Below, piece after piece: positions 8,756-16,523 of a stretch of DNA of 64,000 nucleotides. The stretch spans positions 1 to 64,000 of the forward strand of contig JAHYIZ010000005.1 in the NCBI GenBank assembly GCA_019429405.1, written 5' to 3'. Each line of letters opens with the position of its first letter. The stretch's first letter is position 1. Both the position numbers and the translations under genes were made by a program. The stretch comes from Paracoccaceae bacterium (GTDB lineage: Bacteria; Pseudomonadota; Alphaproteobacteria; Rhodobacterales; Rhodobacteraceae). Under the pieces are notes generated by a model that saw only the letters and a list, made by a program, of their open reading frames with translations, did no database searches and had not been told where the DNA came from.

Positions 8756-9970
8756 CTAGGGCGTCAGCGACTCGCGTTGCCAGTCGGGGGCGAAGGTGAT
8801 TTCGGGGCAGCCGGTGAAGGCGGCAATCCGCGCCAGTTCGGCGTCGAGGCGCGCCTTGCGGGCCGGGGTCAGGCGGACCCCCGGCTCGGGCCAGAAGGCG
8901 CGGATGCGCAGCGCGGCGTCGGTGCGGTGCGCCTTGAGGTCGATGCGGCCGATCAGCCGCGCGCCTTCGAGCACCGGAAACACATAATAGCCGTAGCGCC
9001 GCTTTGCTTCGGGCACGAACACCTCGATGCGGTAGTGAAAGCCGAAGAGGTGCTCGGTGCGGGCGCGGTCGCGCAGCGCCGGGTCAAAGGGCGAGAGGAT
9101 GCGCAGGCGGGCGGGGGGCTCGGGGGCGGCCTCGGCGCGGCCCAGCACATCGGGGCGGGCATAGGCGCGGCGGCGGCGGCCATCGGCGCCTTCCACCTCG
9201 ACCTCGGCCAGATCGCCTCGCGCCAGCGCCGCACGGCACCAGCCGCGCGCCGCTTCGGGGGTGACGGCACGCCAGAAGGCGGCAATTTCGCCCGAGGTGG
9301 CAAAGCCGAGCCGGTCAAGCGCGGCGGCGCAGGCCCAGTTCAGCGTTTCTTCGGGTGTGGGGGTGGGCAGGCGCGCGGCGGCGGGAATCACCCGCTCGGT
9401 CAGGTCATAGACCTTCTGGAAGCCCTCGCGCCGGGTAATGGCCAGCGCGCCGGTGCGCCAGAGCCATTCGAGCGCGGTTTTTGAAGGGTGCCAGTCCCAC
9501 CAGCCGCCGGTGCCGCGAGCCTCGCCTGTGCCGACATCGGAAACCTTCACCGGGCCATCATCCGCAATGCGCCGCAGAATGGTGTCGAACTGCGCCTCAT
9601 AGCCCTCGCGAAACCACTTGCGCCAGTTGCGGTGCAGACGTTCGGCATCGTGTGCGAACCGATGGCGCCAGTGCGGGTAAAGCGCCATCGGCAAGATTGC
9701 GGCGTCATGCGTCCAGTGTTCCCAAAGCGCGCGGCTGGCAAGCAGGGGCGGCAGCGCCTCGGGGCGGTAACCTTGGCGCCGCGCGCGCAAGATCATGTGG
9801 TGCGCGCGCGCGACGGTGGTGATGCTGTCAACCTGCACGAAGCCCAGGGTGTCGATGACACCGGCAAGCGCCGCGCCCTTGGCGGCGCCGCTGGGCGGGG
9901 CAGCAAGGCCAGCGCCCGCAAGAAACAAGCGGCGGGCGAGGGGGTTGGAAAGCCGCGGCGCAGCGCGCAT
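8756..9970 (-). CDS. YcaQ-type winged-helix DNA glycosylase (HTH_42 superfamily)
   Basis: Predicted DNA-repair glycosylase of 404 residues acting on bulky or crosslinked bases; this family comprises AlkZ-like enzymes (QxQ catalytic motif) and YcaQ-like enzymes (QxD). Here the motif is Q46-V-D48 in FVQVDSITTVARAHH, so it belongs to the YcaQ-like branch. Other segments are ALWEHWTHDAAILP, the WDWHPSKTALEWLWRTG wing and LSPFDPALRDRARTEHLFGF. ATG 9970 gives MRAAPRLSNPLARRLFLAGA; a longer in-frame start lies inside rlmN and is unlikely. It starts 4 nt after the rlmN stop and is probably co-transcribed with it. Confidence 0.88.
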   Translation of the reverse strand: MRAAPRLSNPLARRLFLAGAGLAAPPSGAAKGAALAGVIDTLGFVQVDSITTVARAHHMILRARRQGYRPEALPPLLASRALWEHWTHDAAILPMALYPHWRHRFAHDAERLHRNWRKWFREGYEAQFDTILRRIADDGPVKVSDVGTGEARGTGGWWDWHPSKTALEWLWRTGALAITRREGFQKVYDLTERVIPAAARLPTPTPEETLNWACAAALDRLGFATSGEIAAFWRAVTPEAARGWCRAALARGDLAEVEVEGADGRRRRAYARPDVLGRAEAAPEPPARLRILSPFDPALRDRARTEHLFGFHYRIEVFVPEAKRRYGYYVFPVLEGARLIGRIDLKAHRTDAALRIRAFWPEPGVRLTPARKARLDAELARIAAFTGCPEITFAPDWQRESLTP

Positions 9971-9974
9971 GGAC

Positions 9975-11198
9975 CTAATGCAGGTCGGGCGCGTCAGGCT
10001 GCCGCGCCACACGCAGCGGCGGTTCCTGCCCCGCCTCGGCGGCAATCTCGGCCCGGCTGCGGCGGCCCCTCTCGGTGGCCGATTTCAACTGGCCACAGGC
10101 TGCCATGATGTCTTCGCCGCGCGGGGTGCGAATGGGGCTGGCGTAGCCTGCGTTGTGGATGATGTCGGCGAATGCGTGGATACGGTTGCCGGACGAGCGC
10201 TTGTAGGGCGCGCCCGGCCATTCGTTGAACGGGATCAGGTTGACCTTGGCCGGAATGCCCTGCAACAGCGCCACCAGCCGGTGCGCGTCGTCCTTGCTGT
10301 CATTCACGCCGTCCAGCATCACGTATTCAAAGGTGATGCGTTCGGAATTGCTGAGGCCGGGGTAGGCGCGCAGGGCATCGAGCAGGGTGGCGATGTTCCA
10401 TTTGCGGTTGATCGGCACCAGACGATCGCGCACCTCGTCGGTGGTGGCGTGAAAAGACACAGCCAAGAGGCAGCCGATTTCGGTGGCGGTGCGGGCAATT
10501 TCAGGCACCACGCCCGAGGTGGACAGCGTGATCCGGCGGCGGCCAAGGGCGATGCCCTCGTTATCCATCACCACCTTCATCGCGTCGCGGACGTTTTCAA
10601 AGTTGTAAAGCGGCTCACCCATGCCCATCAGCACAACATTGGATATAAGGCGTGTTTCTTCCTTCGGCGCGCCGCGCTGGGGCCATTCGCCCAGATCGTC
10701 ACGCGCCAGCATAACCTGCCCGACGATCTCGCCCGCGGTCAGGTTGCGCACCAGCATCTGCGTGCCGGTGTGGCAGAAGGTGCACGAAAGGGTGCAGCCA
10801 ACCTGGCTTGAGATGCAGAGCGTGCCGCGGTCTTCTTCGGGGATATAGACCACCTCAACCTCGTGCCCGCCCGCCACCCGCACCAGATACTTGCGGGTGC
10901 CGTCGTCCGAAAGCTGGCGGGTGACGACTTCGGGCAGCGTGATGTCGAAATGCTCGACCAGAAGCGCGCGGTAATCCTTGGCGAGATTGGACATCATCGC
11001 AAAGTCGCGCACCCCCCAGTGGTAGACCCATTGCCAGACCTGCCCCAAGCGCATGCTGGCCTGCCGCTCGGGTGTGCCCGCTGCAACAAGCGCGGCGCGC
11101 AGCTGGTCGCGGGTCAGGCCGACAATATTGGTGCGCGCTCCCTCGGGCCGCTTGCGCGGCAGCACGCGAACATCGGGGGTAAGGGCGGGTTCGGTCAT
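9975..11198 (-). CDS. rlmN: dual-specificity 23S rRNA A2503 / tRNA A37 C2-methyltransferase (radical SAM)
   Basis: Methylates C2 of A2503 in 23S rRNA and A37 in a subset of tRNAs. The protein has 407 residues. The radical-SAM cluster motif is [11 protein letters not shown]. Other RlmN hallmarks are [39 protein letters not shown] and the [17 protein letters not shown] segment. The conserved catalytic Cys lies in MAACGQLKS near the C-terminus. ATG 11198 gives [14 protein letters not shown]; another ATG 12 nt upstream is possible. The IalB-like gene lies 73 nt upstream on the same strand. Confidence 0.97.
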   Translation of the reverse strand: MTEPALTPDVRVLPRKRPEGARTNIVGLTRDQLRAALVAAGTPERQASMRLGQVWQWVYHWGVRDFAMMSNLAKDYRALLVEHFDITLPEVVTRQLSDDGTRKYLVRVAGGHEVEVVYIPEEDRGTLCISSQVGCTLSCTFCHTGTQMLVRNLTAGEIVGQVMLARDDLGEWPQRGAPKEETRLISNVVLMGMGEPLYNFENVRDAMKVVMDNEGIALGRRRITLSTSGVVPEIARTATEIGCLLAVSFHATTDEVRDRLVPINRKWNIATLLDALRAYPGLSNSERITFEYVMLDGVNDSKDDAHRLVALLQGIPAKVNLIPFNEWPGAPYKRSSGNRIHAFADIIHNAGYASPIRTPRGEDIMAACGQLKSATERGRRSRAEIAAEAGQEPPLRVARQPDAPDLH

Positions 11199-11271
11199 CG
11201 GCGGGTCCAACTGCTTGAGAGGCCCCGATATAGGGGAAGCGCCGCAAAAACGAAACAGCCGACGCGCGTGG

Positions 11272-11799
11272 TTATTTGCAGCGCGCCGCCGCCTCGTCGA
11301 TGGCGGCGGTGAAGCCCAGCAGCGAGAAGGTATCTTTGGTGGTCGTGCCGCGCGCCGAGCGCCCGGTCACGATGGCCGAAGCCCCCGCCTTGAGCGACGC
11401 GATGATCTTGGCATCATCCTCGGGCGAACCTGCCCAGGCGGTCTCGTTCTGGGTGAAAAGATCGTATTTGGTGCCGCCCACGTCCAGCTCGACTGTCGAG
11501 CCGGGGGCGAAGGGGTAGCCACCGGCAAAGGAAATCTCACCCTTGCTGGCGGGGAAATAGGAGACATAAAGCAGGATCTTGCCCCGGTTCACCTGCGCGG
11601 GCTGGCCATCGCGAAGGTTCACGGTTTCTTTCGGCTGCGACACGCTCCAGCACGACTTCTCGGGCGTTTCCTCAACGAAAACGCTCCAATCGGTCGCGGC
11701 GGCGACGCGGTTGGTGCTGTCTTGCGCGAAAACGGGGATGGCAGAGAGGTTGAGCGCAAGCACCGCAACCAAAGCACTACGCATTCCGAAATGGGTCAT
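11272..11799 (-). CDS. invasion-associated locus B (IalB) family secreted protein
   Basis: Periplasmic protein of 175 residues. The signal peptide ends at IPVFAQ (about residue 26). The IalB fold is recognisable from [18 protein letters not shown], the [18 protein letters not shown] strand pair and [18 protein letters not shown], with one Cys in each half that could form a disulfide. Despite the name, family members are common in free-living Rhodobacteraceae and have no defined activity. GGAGG lies about 10 nt before ATG 11799; ATG 11784 is an alternative. It precedes rlmN on the same strand. Confidence 0.88.
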   Translation of the reverse strand: MTHFGMRSALVAVLALNLSAIPVFAQDSTNRVAAATDWSVFVEETPEKSCWSVSQPKETVNLRDGQPAQVNRGKILLYVSYFPASKGEISFAGGYPFAPGSTVELDVGGTKYDLFTQNETAWAGSPEDDAKIIASLKAGASAIVTGRSARGTTTKDTFSLLGFTAAIDEAAARCK

Positions 11800-11971
11800 C
11801 TTTCAACTGCCTCCAGCGGTATTCCTGCCCTGGCATCGCACCACACGGGCCTTATGCCCTTTTTTCGGATGGCGGAGCCCTTTTCAACTCGATAACGAAC
11901 AGATACCGCAAATTTGGCGGCGGGTAAAACCCTCGTTGGCGGGAAACCGCGCAAAACCCAGGAGGAAGCGC

Positions 11972-12961
11972 ATGGCAGCGGTGCCGATGATCGAGTTGTG
12001 GCGTGGCGGGCGGCTGGAAAGCGCGCATCTGGGGCATGCGGTGGTCTGGGGGCCGGGTGGCATCGAGGCTGAGTGGGGCGATGCAGGGGCGGTGATATTC
12101 CCGCGCTCATCGTGCAAGATGATTCAGGCATTGCCGTTGGTGGAAAGCGGTGCGGCAGCTGCGGCAGGGTTGAGCGAGCGGCAACTGGCGCTGGCCTGCG
12201 CCAGCCATCAGGGTGCAATGATCCACACCGAGGCGGTCAGTGACTGGCTCGCGGGGCTGGGTCTGGGCGAATCTGATCTACGCTGCGGGTCGCACCTGCC
12301 CAATGACCCCGAGGCGCGCAAGGCGCTGATCTGTTCCGATACCGAACCTTGCCAGATTCACAACAATTGTTCGGGCAAGCACGCCGGGTTCCTGACGCTT
12401 GGCAAACACCTCAAGGCGGGGCCGGACTATGTCGACCCCGCGCACCCGGTGCAGCGCGCGGTGCGCGCGGCCTTTGAAGATGTGACCGGCGCAGCCAGCC
12501 CCGGCTTTGGCATTGACGGCTGCTCGGCCCCCAATTTCGCCACCACCGTGGCGGGCCTCGCGCGTGCCATGCAGTTTTTCGCCGCCGCCGACCCCGAAGG
12601 CCGCCGCCGCGACGCGGCCGCGGCGCGGCTGGCGCGGGCGATGATGGCTTACCCCGAAATGGTGGCGGGTGAGGGCCGTGCCTGCACAGACCTTATGCGC
12701 GCCATGGGCGGGCGGGTGGCGGTGAAGACCGGCGCCGAGGCGGTGTTTGTGGCGATCCTGCCGGATCAGAAGCGCGGTATCGCGCTGAAGATCGTCGATG
12801 GCGCGACCCGCGCCTCGGAAGCGGCGATTGTGGCGCTTTTGGTCAAATACGGCGCCCTGCCTGCGGCGCATTCGATGGCGCAGAAATACCTTGGCGCTTC
12901 GCTGACCAATTGGCGCGGGCTGAGAACGGGCGAACTGCGGCTGTCGGCGGGATTTGCCTGA
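11972..12961 (+). CDS. L-asparaginase II family (Rhizobium etli type)
   Basis: Hydrolyses L-asparagine to aspartate and ammonia; this family is unrelated to the E. coli AnsA/AnsB fold. The protein has 329 residues with family segments LWRGGRLESAHLGHAVV, FPRSSCKMIQALPL, ALACASHQGAMIHTEAV, the NNCSGKHAGFL motif and FGIDGCSAPNFA. The frame stays open far upstream, but AGGAGG (11960-11965) six nt before ATG 11972 decides the start. It is followed by a 22-bp-arm inverted repeat and converges on the TauE gene. Cytosolic; it may serve amino-acid catabolism. Confidence 0.93.
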   Translation: MAAVPMIELWRGGRLESAHLGHAVVWGPGGIEAEWGDAGAVIFPRSSCKMIQALPLVESGAAAAAGLSERQLALACASHQGAMIHTEAVSDWLAGLGLGESDLRCGSHLPNDPEARKALICSDTEPCQIHNNCSGKHAGFLTLGKHLKAGPDYVDPAHPVQRAVRAAFEDVTGAASPGFGIDGCSAPNFATTVAGLARAMQFFAAADPEGRRRDAAAARLARAMMAYPEMVAGEGRACTDLMRAMGGRVAVKTGAEAVFVAILPDQKRGIALKIVDGATRASEAAIVALLVKYGALPAAHSMAQKYLGASLTNWRGLRTGELRLSAGFA

Positions 12962-12972
12962 AAACGTGCCAA

Positions 12973-13051
12973 TTGCCTTGGTCCAAATATCCCCCGCGGA
13001 GCGTAGCCCGGCCCGAGCTTGCCTCCGGCGGGGATATTTGGACCAAGGCAA
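12973..13051. repeat. large inverted repeat between convergent genes (22-nt arms), probable bidirectional terminator
   Basis: Left arm 12973-12994 (TTGCCTTGGTCCAAATATCC then CC) and right arm 13030-13051 are exact reverse complements over 22 nt, separated by 35 nt. The element lies 11 nt after the asparaginase stop and 4 nt before the TauE stop. It is the most complete copy of a repeat seen also at 3933, 25805 and 63430. Its placement between convergent 3' ends argues for termination or transcript-end protection in both directions. Confidence 0.85.
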
Positions 13052-13055
13052 GCGG

Positions 13056-13814
13056 CTACAGCATCTGCCAGATCAGCCGCAGCGCAAGCAGCGTTGAGGT
13101 GGTGACGAGCAAAGGCTTGATCAGGCGCGCGCCGATCCGCATCGCCAGGCGTGCGCCAAGCCGCGCGCCGGCAATCTGGGCAAGGCCCATCGCCAGCCCC
13201 ATGAACCACCATGGCGCGCCGACAGCGGCGAAGGCCAGAAGGCCGCCGAGGTTTGAGGCGAAGTTTAGCAGTTTGGTGTGCGCGGTGGCGCGCAGCACGC
13301 CGTAACCCGCCAATGTGACAAAGCCGATCATGTAGAAGGCGCCAGCGCCGGGGCCGATCAGGCCATCGTAAAAGCCGATCAAAGGCACCACGAAAGCGGT
13401 GAAGGTTGCCGGGGCCATGCGTTGGGCGCGGTCGGTATCATCCAGCCCCTTGCGCAGCCAGAAGAACGCGGCAATCGCGATCAGCACCACGGGCAGCACA
13501 AGGCGCAATGGCTCGGTCGGGATGACCGACACCAAGAGCGCCCCGGCGACGCCTGCTCCAAAGGCTGCGGCTGCGGCGGCAAGCTGACTGCGCAGCTTGA
13601 CATGGCCCTTCGCGCCATAGCTGAGCGCCGCCGTGGCGGCGCCGAACACCCCCTGCACCTTGTTTGTGGACAGCGCTTGCAGCGGTGACGCCCCGGCCAA
13701 GAGCAGCACTGGCAGGGTGATCAGCCCGCCACCGCCTGCAATGCTGTCGACGAACCCCGCCGCAAAGGCGGCGACGATAAGCAGGGCGGCGAGATCCAGC
13801 GAGACTTCGAACAT
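13056..13814 (-). CDS. TauE/SafE family permease (sulfite/sulfonate-type exporter)
   Basis: Integral membrane protein of 252 residues with about eight hydrophobic segments. Family hallmarks are GFVDSIAGGGGLITLPVLL near residue 20, TNKVQGVFGAATAALSY near 50, and the repeat-half counterpart FYDGLIGPGAGAFYMIGFV near 145 followed by TKLLNFASNLGG. TauE/SafE proteins move small anions such as sulfite or sulfoacetate; substrate cannot be read here. ATG 13814 yields a canonical N-terminus; the much longer open frame upstream is high-GC artefact. Divergent from the Na/Pi cotransporter gene with 181 nt between starts. Confidence 0.92.
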   Translation of the reverse strand: MFEVSLDLAALLIVAAFAAGFVDSIAGGGGLITLPVLLLAGASPLQALSTNKVQGVFGAATAALSYGAKGHVKLRSQLAAAAAAFGAGVAGALLVSVIPTEPLRLVLPVVLIAIAAFFWLRKGLDDTDRAQRMAPATFTAFVVPLIGFYDGLIGPGAGAFYMIGFVTLAGYGVLRATAHTKLLNFASNLGGLLAFAAVGAPWWFMGLAMGLAQIAGARLGARLAMRIGARLIKPLLVTTSTLLALRLIWQML

Positions 13815-13995
13815 TTGGCGCTCCGGCGGCGTGGCGCCTTTGATTGCGGCTGGCCGCAGCGAAGTAAAGGGGCGTGTGGGTGCGCGCGAGAGAGATCTTG
13901 GCGGGCATGGACTTTTTGCGCCAACTGGTCGCAAATGGAAGGATTCTGCCAAACGGGGCCGGCACAGCGCGGGCCGGGGCAGACGAGGAGGCGGC

Positions 13996-15663
13996 GTGGA
14001 AAACCCCGGCGTGGTTTTGTTCTTGCTGCACATCGCGGGTGCGGCGGCGCTGTTGATCTGGTCGGTGCGGCTGGTGCGCACCGGTGTCGAGCGCGCCTTT
14101 TCAGTGCCGCTGCGCCGGTGGCTGCGTCTGGGCGCGGGGCGCCCGGCGCTGGCGGCGCTGGCGGGGGCCGGGGTGGCGGTTCTGCTGCAAAGCTCGACGG
14201 CGGTGGCGATGCTCGCCACCTCGTTCATCGCGGCGGGCACGATGACCGCATCGGTTGCGCTGGCGATTGTTCTGGGGGCCGATGTCGGCTCGGCGGTGGT
14301 GGTGCAGCTGTTGCTGTTGCGCGCCGATTGGCTGGTGCCGCTGCTGTTGCTGGCCGGGGTGACGCTGTTCTTGCGCAGTCAGGACAAGACATGGAGGCAG
14401 GGCGGGCGCATCATCATTGGGCTGGCGCTGATCTTTGTTTCACTGGGCATGATCCGAGACGCGACCGAGCCTTTGCGTGAAAGCGCGGCGCTGGCGGCGG
14501 CAATGCGCTATCTGGGCACCGATGCGATCAGCGCGTTTCTGATTGGCGCGGCGTTTGCCTGGGCGGTGCAATCAAGCGTGGCGGCGGTTCTGCTGGTGGT
14601 CACATTCGTCGCCGAAGGGGTGATGCCGGTGCCGGTGGCGGCGGCGATGGTGCTGGGTGCGAACCTTGGCGGCAGTTTCATCGCGTGGTTCCTGACGCTG
14701 GGCGCCGAAGTTGAGGCGCGGCGTGTGGTGCTGGCCAACCTGATGCTGCGCGGCGGCGGGGCGGTGGCGGCGCTACTTTGGCTGGGCGCGCTGGTGCAAT
14801 TCCTGCCGATGCTGGGCGGCGGCGGGGTGCGACAGATCCTGACGCTGCACCTTGGCTTTAACCTGATCGTGGCGATGCTGGCATTGCCGATTTGCGGCGC
14901 GGTGCTGCGCGCGGCCTCGAGGCTGTTGCGCCAGCCAGAGGCAGCCGCCGAACTGGCGCGGCTGTCGGCGCTGGAGCCGAGCGCGCTGGCCTTTCCTGAC
15001 CGCGCGCTGGCCTGCGCCGCGCGCGAGGTTTTGCACATGGGCGAAGAGGTCGAGGCGATGCTGCGCCCGGTGGTGAAGCTTTACCGCGACTGGGATGAGC
15101 CGACCGCCGAAGCGATCCGGCAAAAAGAGAAGGCCGTGGACCGGATGCATTTCGAGACCAAGCTTTACCTTGCGCGGCTAACACGCGAAAGCGAGGGCGT
15201 CGAGGTGGCGCGGCGGAGCGTCGAACTGGCCGACCTTGCGGCCAATATCGAGGCAGCGGGCGATGCGATTTCGCGCCAGATGCTGGGGCTGGCAGCGCGG
15301 ATGGGCCCGCAAAACCTGCGGTTTTCCGAGACCGGCTGGCAGGAAATCACCGATTTTCACGACCGGGTGCTGGCCAATGCACAGTCTGCGCTGAATGTGC
15401 TGATGACCGCCAACCCCGATGCGGCGCGCGCGCTGGTCGAGGAAAAGGAGCGGGTGCGCGAGGTCGAGCATGATTTGCAGCGCTCGCATCTGGACCGGTT
15501 GCGGCGGGGTCTGGTGGAAAGCATCGAGACCTCGAACATCCATCAGGAAACGCTGCGCGCGCTGAAACAGGTGAACACCGCCTTCACGATGGTCGCCTAT
15601 CCGATCTTGTCGGAGACCGGTGATCTGCTGGCCAGCCGCCTGACGCGGCACCCCGAGGTGTGA
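13996..15663 (+). CDS. Na/Pi cotransporter family protein with C-terminal PhoU-like domain (NptA/YjbB type)
   Basis: Inner-membrane sodium-phosphate symporter or exporter of 555 residues. Two NptA half-repeats are visible: AVLLQSSTAVAMLATSFI at about residues 55-75 and AWAVQSSVAAVLLVVTFV at about 190, each with the QSS motif. Residues about 330-555 are cytosolic helices with PhoU-type EKAVDRMHFETKLYLARL and VELADLAANIEAAGDAIS. The start is GTG 13996 with AGGAGG (13986-13991) just upstream; the frame is open further left without a good start. It may work alongside the Pit transporter at 43.9 kb; PhoU-like domains often link transport to phosphate status. Confidence 0.9.
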   Translation: MENPGVVLFLLHIAGAAALLIWSVRLVRTGVERAFSVPLRRWLRLGAGRPALAALAGAGVAVLLQSSTAVAMLATSFIAAGTMTASVALAIVLGADVGSAVVVQLLLLRADWLVPLLLLAGVTLFLRSQDKTWRQGGRIIIGLALIFVSLGMIRDATEPLRESAALAAAMRYLGTDAISAFLIGAAFAWAVQSSVAAVLLVVTFVAEGVMPVPVAAAMVLGANLGGSFIAWFLTLGAEVEARRVVLANLMLRGGGAVAALLWLGALVQFLPMLGGGGVRQILTLHLGFNLIVAMLALPICGAVLRAASRLLRQPEAAAELARLSALEPSALAFPDRALACAAREVLHMGEEVEAMLRPVVKLYRDWDEPTAEAIRQKEKAVDRMHFETKLYLARLTRESEGVEVARRSVELADLAANIEAAGDAISRQMLGLAARMGPQNLRFSETGWQEITDFHDRVLANAQSALNVLMTANPDAARALVEEKERVREVEHDLQRSHLDRLRRGLVESIETSNIHQETLRALKQVNTAFTMVAYPILSETGDLLASRLTRHPEV

Positions 15664-15691
15664 GTGCGCGCCCCGCGTATGGGTATGTGAT

Positions 15692-16423
15692 CTAGTTGAT
15701 CGGCCCGGTGCGGGTGACCAGATCGAAGAAGAATTCCATGCCCTCGGGTGTGCGCAGCGAAATCATCGAGTGCTTGTCGGTACCACGGATTTCAAAATAG
15801 AGGTCAACACCGGCCGCGAGCAAGGCATCGCGTGATTGCGTGGCGCCGGGATGGTAAGCGAAGTCATCGCCGCCGACCATCAGGTTGACGGGAATATCCT
15901 TGAGTACGGCAACGTTGGGCAGGTCTTCATCGGCCACATAGCTTGAGGTCGAGGTGATCGAGCGGAACATCTCGGGGTGGCGAATGGCCGCGCGGAAGGC
16001 GGATTCGCCCCCCGCCGAGTGGCCCGTGACGTAGAAGGTGCCACCTTCGACCGGGTAGCGCGCCAGCATCTCGGCCATCAGCTGCGGTATCAGCGTGTCG
16101 TCGGCATAGGGGCCGAACATCGGGCGCACGCCGTTGTAATCGGTGGAAATGCCGATCACGATGATGCCGCGCTTGTTGGCCTCGTCTTCAAAGCGCCCGA
16201 CCATGCTCAACGCACCTTCGGGGGTTTGCTCGCCGCCTGGAATCGCGATCAGGGTGGGGTAGGTCTTGGTCGCGTCAAAGTCGGGCGGCAGTGCCACGAC
16301 ATAGCGCGAATCGCTGCCGTCTGGCAGCGTGATCTTGATCATATCCAGCGCCGCCGCAGGGGCCGCGGGGGCTAGTGCAAGTGCCAGCGCGACGGCGGAT
16401 AGCCGAGCCAAAATCCGGTGCAT
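15692..16423 (-). CDS. secreted alpha/beta-hydrolase (esterase/depolymerase-like)
   Basis: Exported protein of 243 residues. The signal peptide ends around PAAPAAALD (residue about 25). The alpha/beta-hydrolase fold shows the oxyanion strand TLIAIPGGEQTPEG, nucleophile elbow GHSAGG, a late Asp in VGGDDFAYHPG and catalytic-His candidate GTDKHSMI. It resembles feruloyl-esterase/PHB-depolymerase-like hydrolases, but the substrate is unknown. GGGGAG upstream of ATG 16423 supports this start over a longer open frame. It stands between two oppositely arranged membrane-protein genes and looks monocistronic. Confidence 0.85.
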   Translation of the reverse strand: MHRILARLSAVALALALAPAAPAAALDMIKITLPDGSDSRYVVALPPDFDATKTYPTLIAIPGGEQTPEGALSMVGRFEDEANKRGIIVIGISTDYNGVRPMFGPYADDTLIPQLMAEMLARYPVEGGTFYVTGHSAGGESAFRAAIRHPEMFRSITSTSSYVADEDLPNVAVLKDIPVNLMVGGDDFAYHPGATQSRDALLAAGVDLYFEIRGTDKHSMISLRTPEGMEFFFDLVTRTGPIN

Positions 16424-16523
16424 GTCAGTCTCCCCACAAGGCCCGCGCGGTGCTGGCCGATTTTCAGAACGCTTCCGCATATAACTGAAATTCGCGGCCC
16501 CGCGCGTGGGCAAAGTGTCGCGG

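Noticed and set aside
7429-10045. LRR gene and YcaQ-like gene as a two-gene defence operon
   Set aside because: The YcaQ-like gene is coupled to rlmN instead, and a 58-nt gap with no shared features separates it from the LRR start; adjacency alone is not enough.
13633-13995. A 5' extension of the Na/Pi cotransporter frame
   Set aside because: It runs antisense through the TauE start region and has no family-like sequence. GTG 13996 with AGGAGG gives the expected N-terminus.
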